A stretch of 7,294 nt of DNA, from the NCBI GenBank assembly GCA_023146675.1, contig JAGLBQ010000064.1:1-7294 (forward strand), written 5' to 3'. Made by a program: the position numbers and the translations under genes. Shown in pieces: positions 6,552 through 7,294 of this stretch. The notes below the pieces were generated by a model that ran no database searches, was not told where the DNA came from, and saw only the letters and a program-made list of their open reading frames with translations. The stretch is from Cocleimonas sp. Lineage in GTDB: Bacteria; Pseudomonadota; Gammaproteobacteria; Thiotrichales; Thiotrichaceae. Each line of letters opens with the position of its first letter. Position 1 is the first letter of the stretch.

Positions 6552-7294
6552 CTACTGCCGTTTATTATACTCATTCACCTCTGCCATCGCACGACTATCC
6601 CCTGATTTTTTGGCTACTTTAGAAATTAAGCGCCAGTTCTTATTCGTCATATCCTTATCACTTGATGAGTAATTAATAGCTTTTTTAGCCATACTGATCG
6701 CTTGCTGATAATTACCTTTTTTATAGTGTAATTCAGCGAGTTGATTCCATAGTTTTGGATTCTGTGGCTCGATTCTTAAACCACGCTCTAATTTACTCAT
6801 TGCTGCATCAGTACGCCCTAATTTAGCATCGGCATAAGCACGAACTAGTAACGTCTCTACCGCAGGAGATGATCCTGAACGACCTGTTCCTCTATCATCT
6901 GCATTTTCTGGAATATTGGCATAGGGGTCAATTTCTAGCCCTTCATCTTCGGGCTTAGGTACAGCGGCAATAACGGGCTTTTTCTCAATTACTGGCTTGA
7001 TAACAGGTATTTTAGTTTGAGTAACCTGAGGAGATGACCCGCTAGGATAACGCCCAACAACAGGTGCTTTATACGTTGGTTTAGATCTTACTTTATAACG
7101 CGGTTTTACTTTTACAGGACGCCTGATAGGCTCTGCTCTTTTATAAGTATGCGGCTTTACAATCTTAGGGGCTTGTATCTCAGGAATTTGTGGCAAGGGT
7201 CTTGGTCTAATAATAACACGCTGAGGCGGCGGTGTAGCCGCACGCACAGGTGGTTGTGAGGAACGATCAACCCTATCATTGATACTGGAACAAC
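6552..7294 (-). CDS. Proline-rich TPR lipoprotein, 5' end outside the window
   Basis: The frame is open from the right edge to the TAG at 6554-6552. A GTG at 7247 could be taken as a start, but the frame continues upstream as C-S-S-I-N-D-R-V-D-R, preceded by a codon ending GT, which fits Gly. A Gly-Cys-Ser-Ser junction is typical of a lipobox, so the mature protein probably begins at Cys (7292-7290) with 246 residues. The signal peptide lies beyond the edge. From that Cys, about 15-115 is a Pro/Lys/Arg-rich linker that could span periplasm or peptidoglycan. About 143-207 holds two TPR-like helix pairs, with motifs LLVRAYADAKLGR and LWNQLAELHYKKGNYQQAI, and a weaker third pair follows to the end. 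The role is probably a periplasmic scaffold; the function is not identified. It heads the visible part of the yoaA-tsaB-truD operon. Confidence 0.75.
   Translation of the reverse strand, partial: CSSINDRVDRSSQPPVRAATPPPQRVIIRPRPLPQIPEIQAPKIVKPHTYKRAEPIRRPVKVKPRYKVRSKPTYKAPVVGRYPSGSSPQVTQTKIPVIKPVIEKKPVIAAVPKPEDEGLEIDPYANIPENADDRGTGRSGSSPAVETLLVRAYADAKLGRTDAAMSKLERGLRIEPQNPKLWNQLAELHYKKGNYQQAISMAKKAINYSSSDKDMTNKNWRLISKVAKKSGDSRAMAEVNEYNKRQ

Overview
The window looks like ordinary chromosome from a moderately AT-rich gammaproteobacterium. It carries six complete protein genes and two cut by the window edges. PrmB, TruD, TsaB, the YoaA-type helicase and the phosphatidylserine decarboxylase all read like gammaproteobacterial orthologues of the E. 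coli proteins, and the tsaB-yoaA adjacency is also seen in E. coli. The order is uncertain. A free-living lineage such as a methanotroph or sulfur oxidiser would fit, but that is a guess from gene order and base composition. No RNA genes, insertion sequences, CRISPR arrays or phage blocks are visible, and no gene-free stretch exceeds 100 bases.

Layout from left to right. (1) Positions 1-966, minus strand: psd (phosphatidylserine decarboxylase), followed by the N-terminal part of a short-chain dehydrogenase. The SDR starts at a GTG inside the end of psd and runs off the left edge. (2) Positions 1027-2719, plus strand: prmB (ribosomal protein L3 glutamine methyltransferase), overlapping by 8 bases a ClpP-like serine peptidase with a strongly lysine-rich C-terminal tail. 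(3) Positions 2720-2811: a short convergent intergenic gap holding a 55-base imperfect palindrome, probably a bidirectional terminator. (4) Positions 2812-7294, minus strand: a probable four-gene operon, transcribed right to left. It reads proline-rich TPR lipoprotein (5' end outside the window), YoaA-type Fe-S helicase, tsaB and truD. The last three are joined by ATGA stop/start overlaps.

A shared theme is translation: PrmB modifies the ribosome, TsaB supports t6A37 formation on tRNA, and TruD makes pseudouridine 13 in tRNA. The helicase is a DNA-repair protein and Psd makes the main membrane phospholipid, so the clustering is housekeeping rather than a single pathway. The least conventional gene is the ClpP-like protein. 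It keeps a full Ser-His-Asp triad but has an extra N-terminal region, a 41-residue tail with 19 lysines, and no Clp ATPase gene next to it. No convincing new multi-gene system is visible. The ClpP-like gene and the palindrome after it deserve the closest second look.
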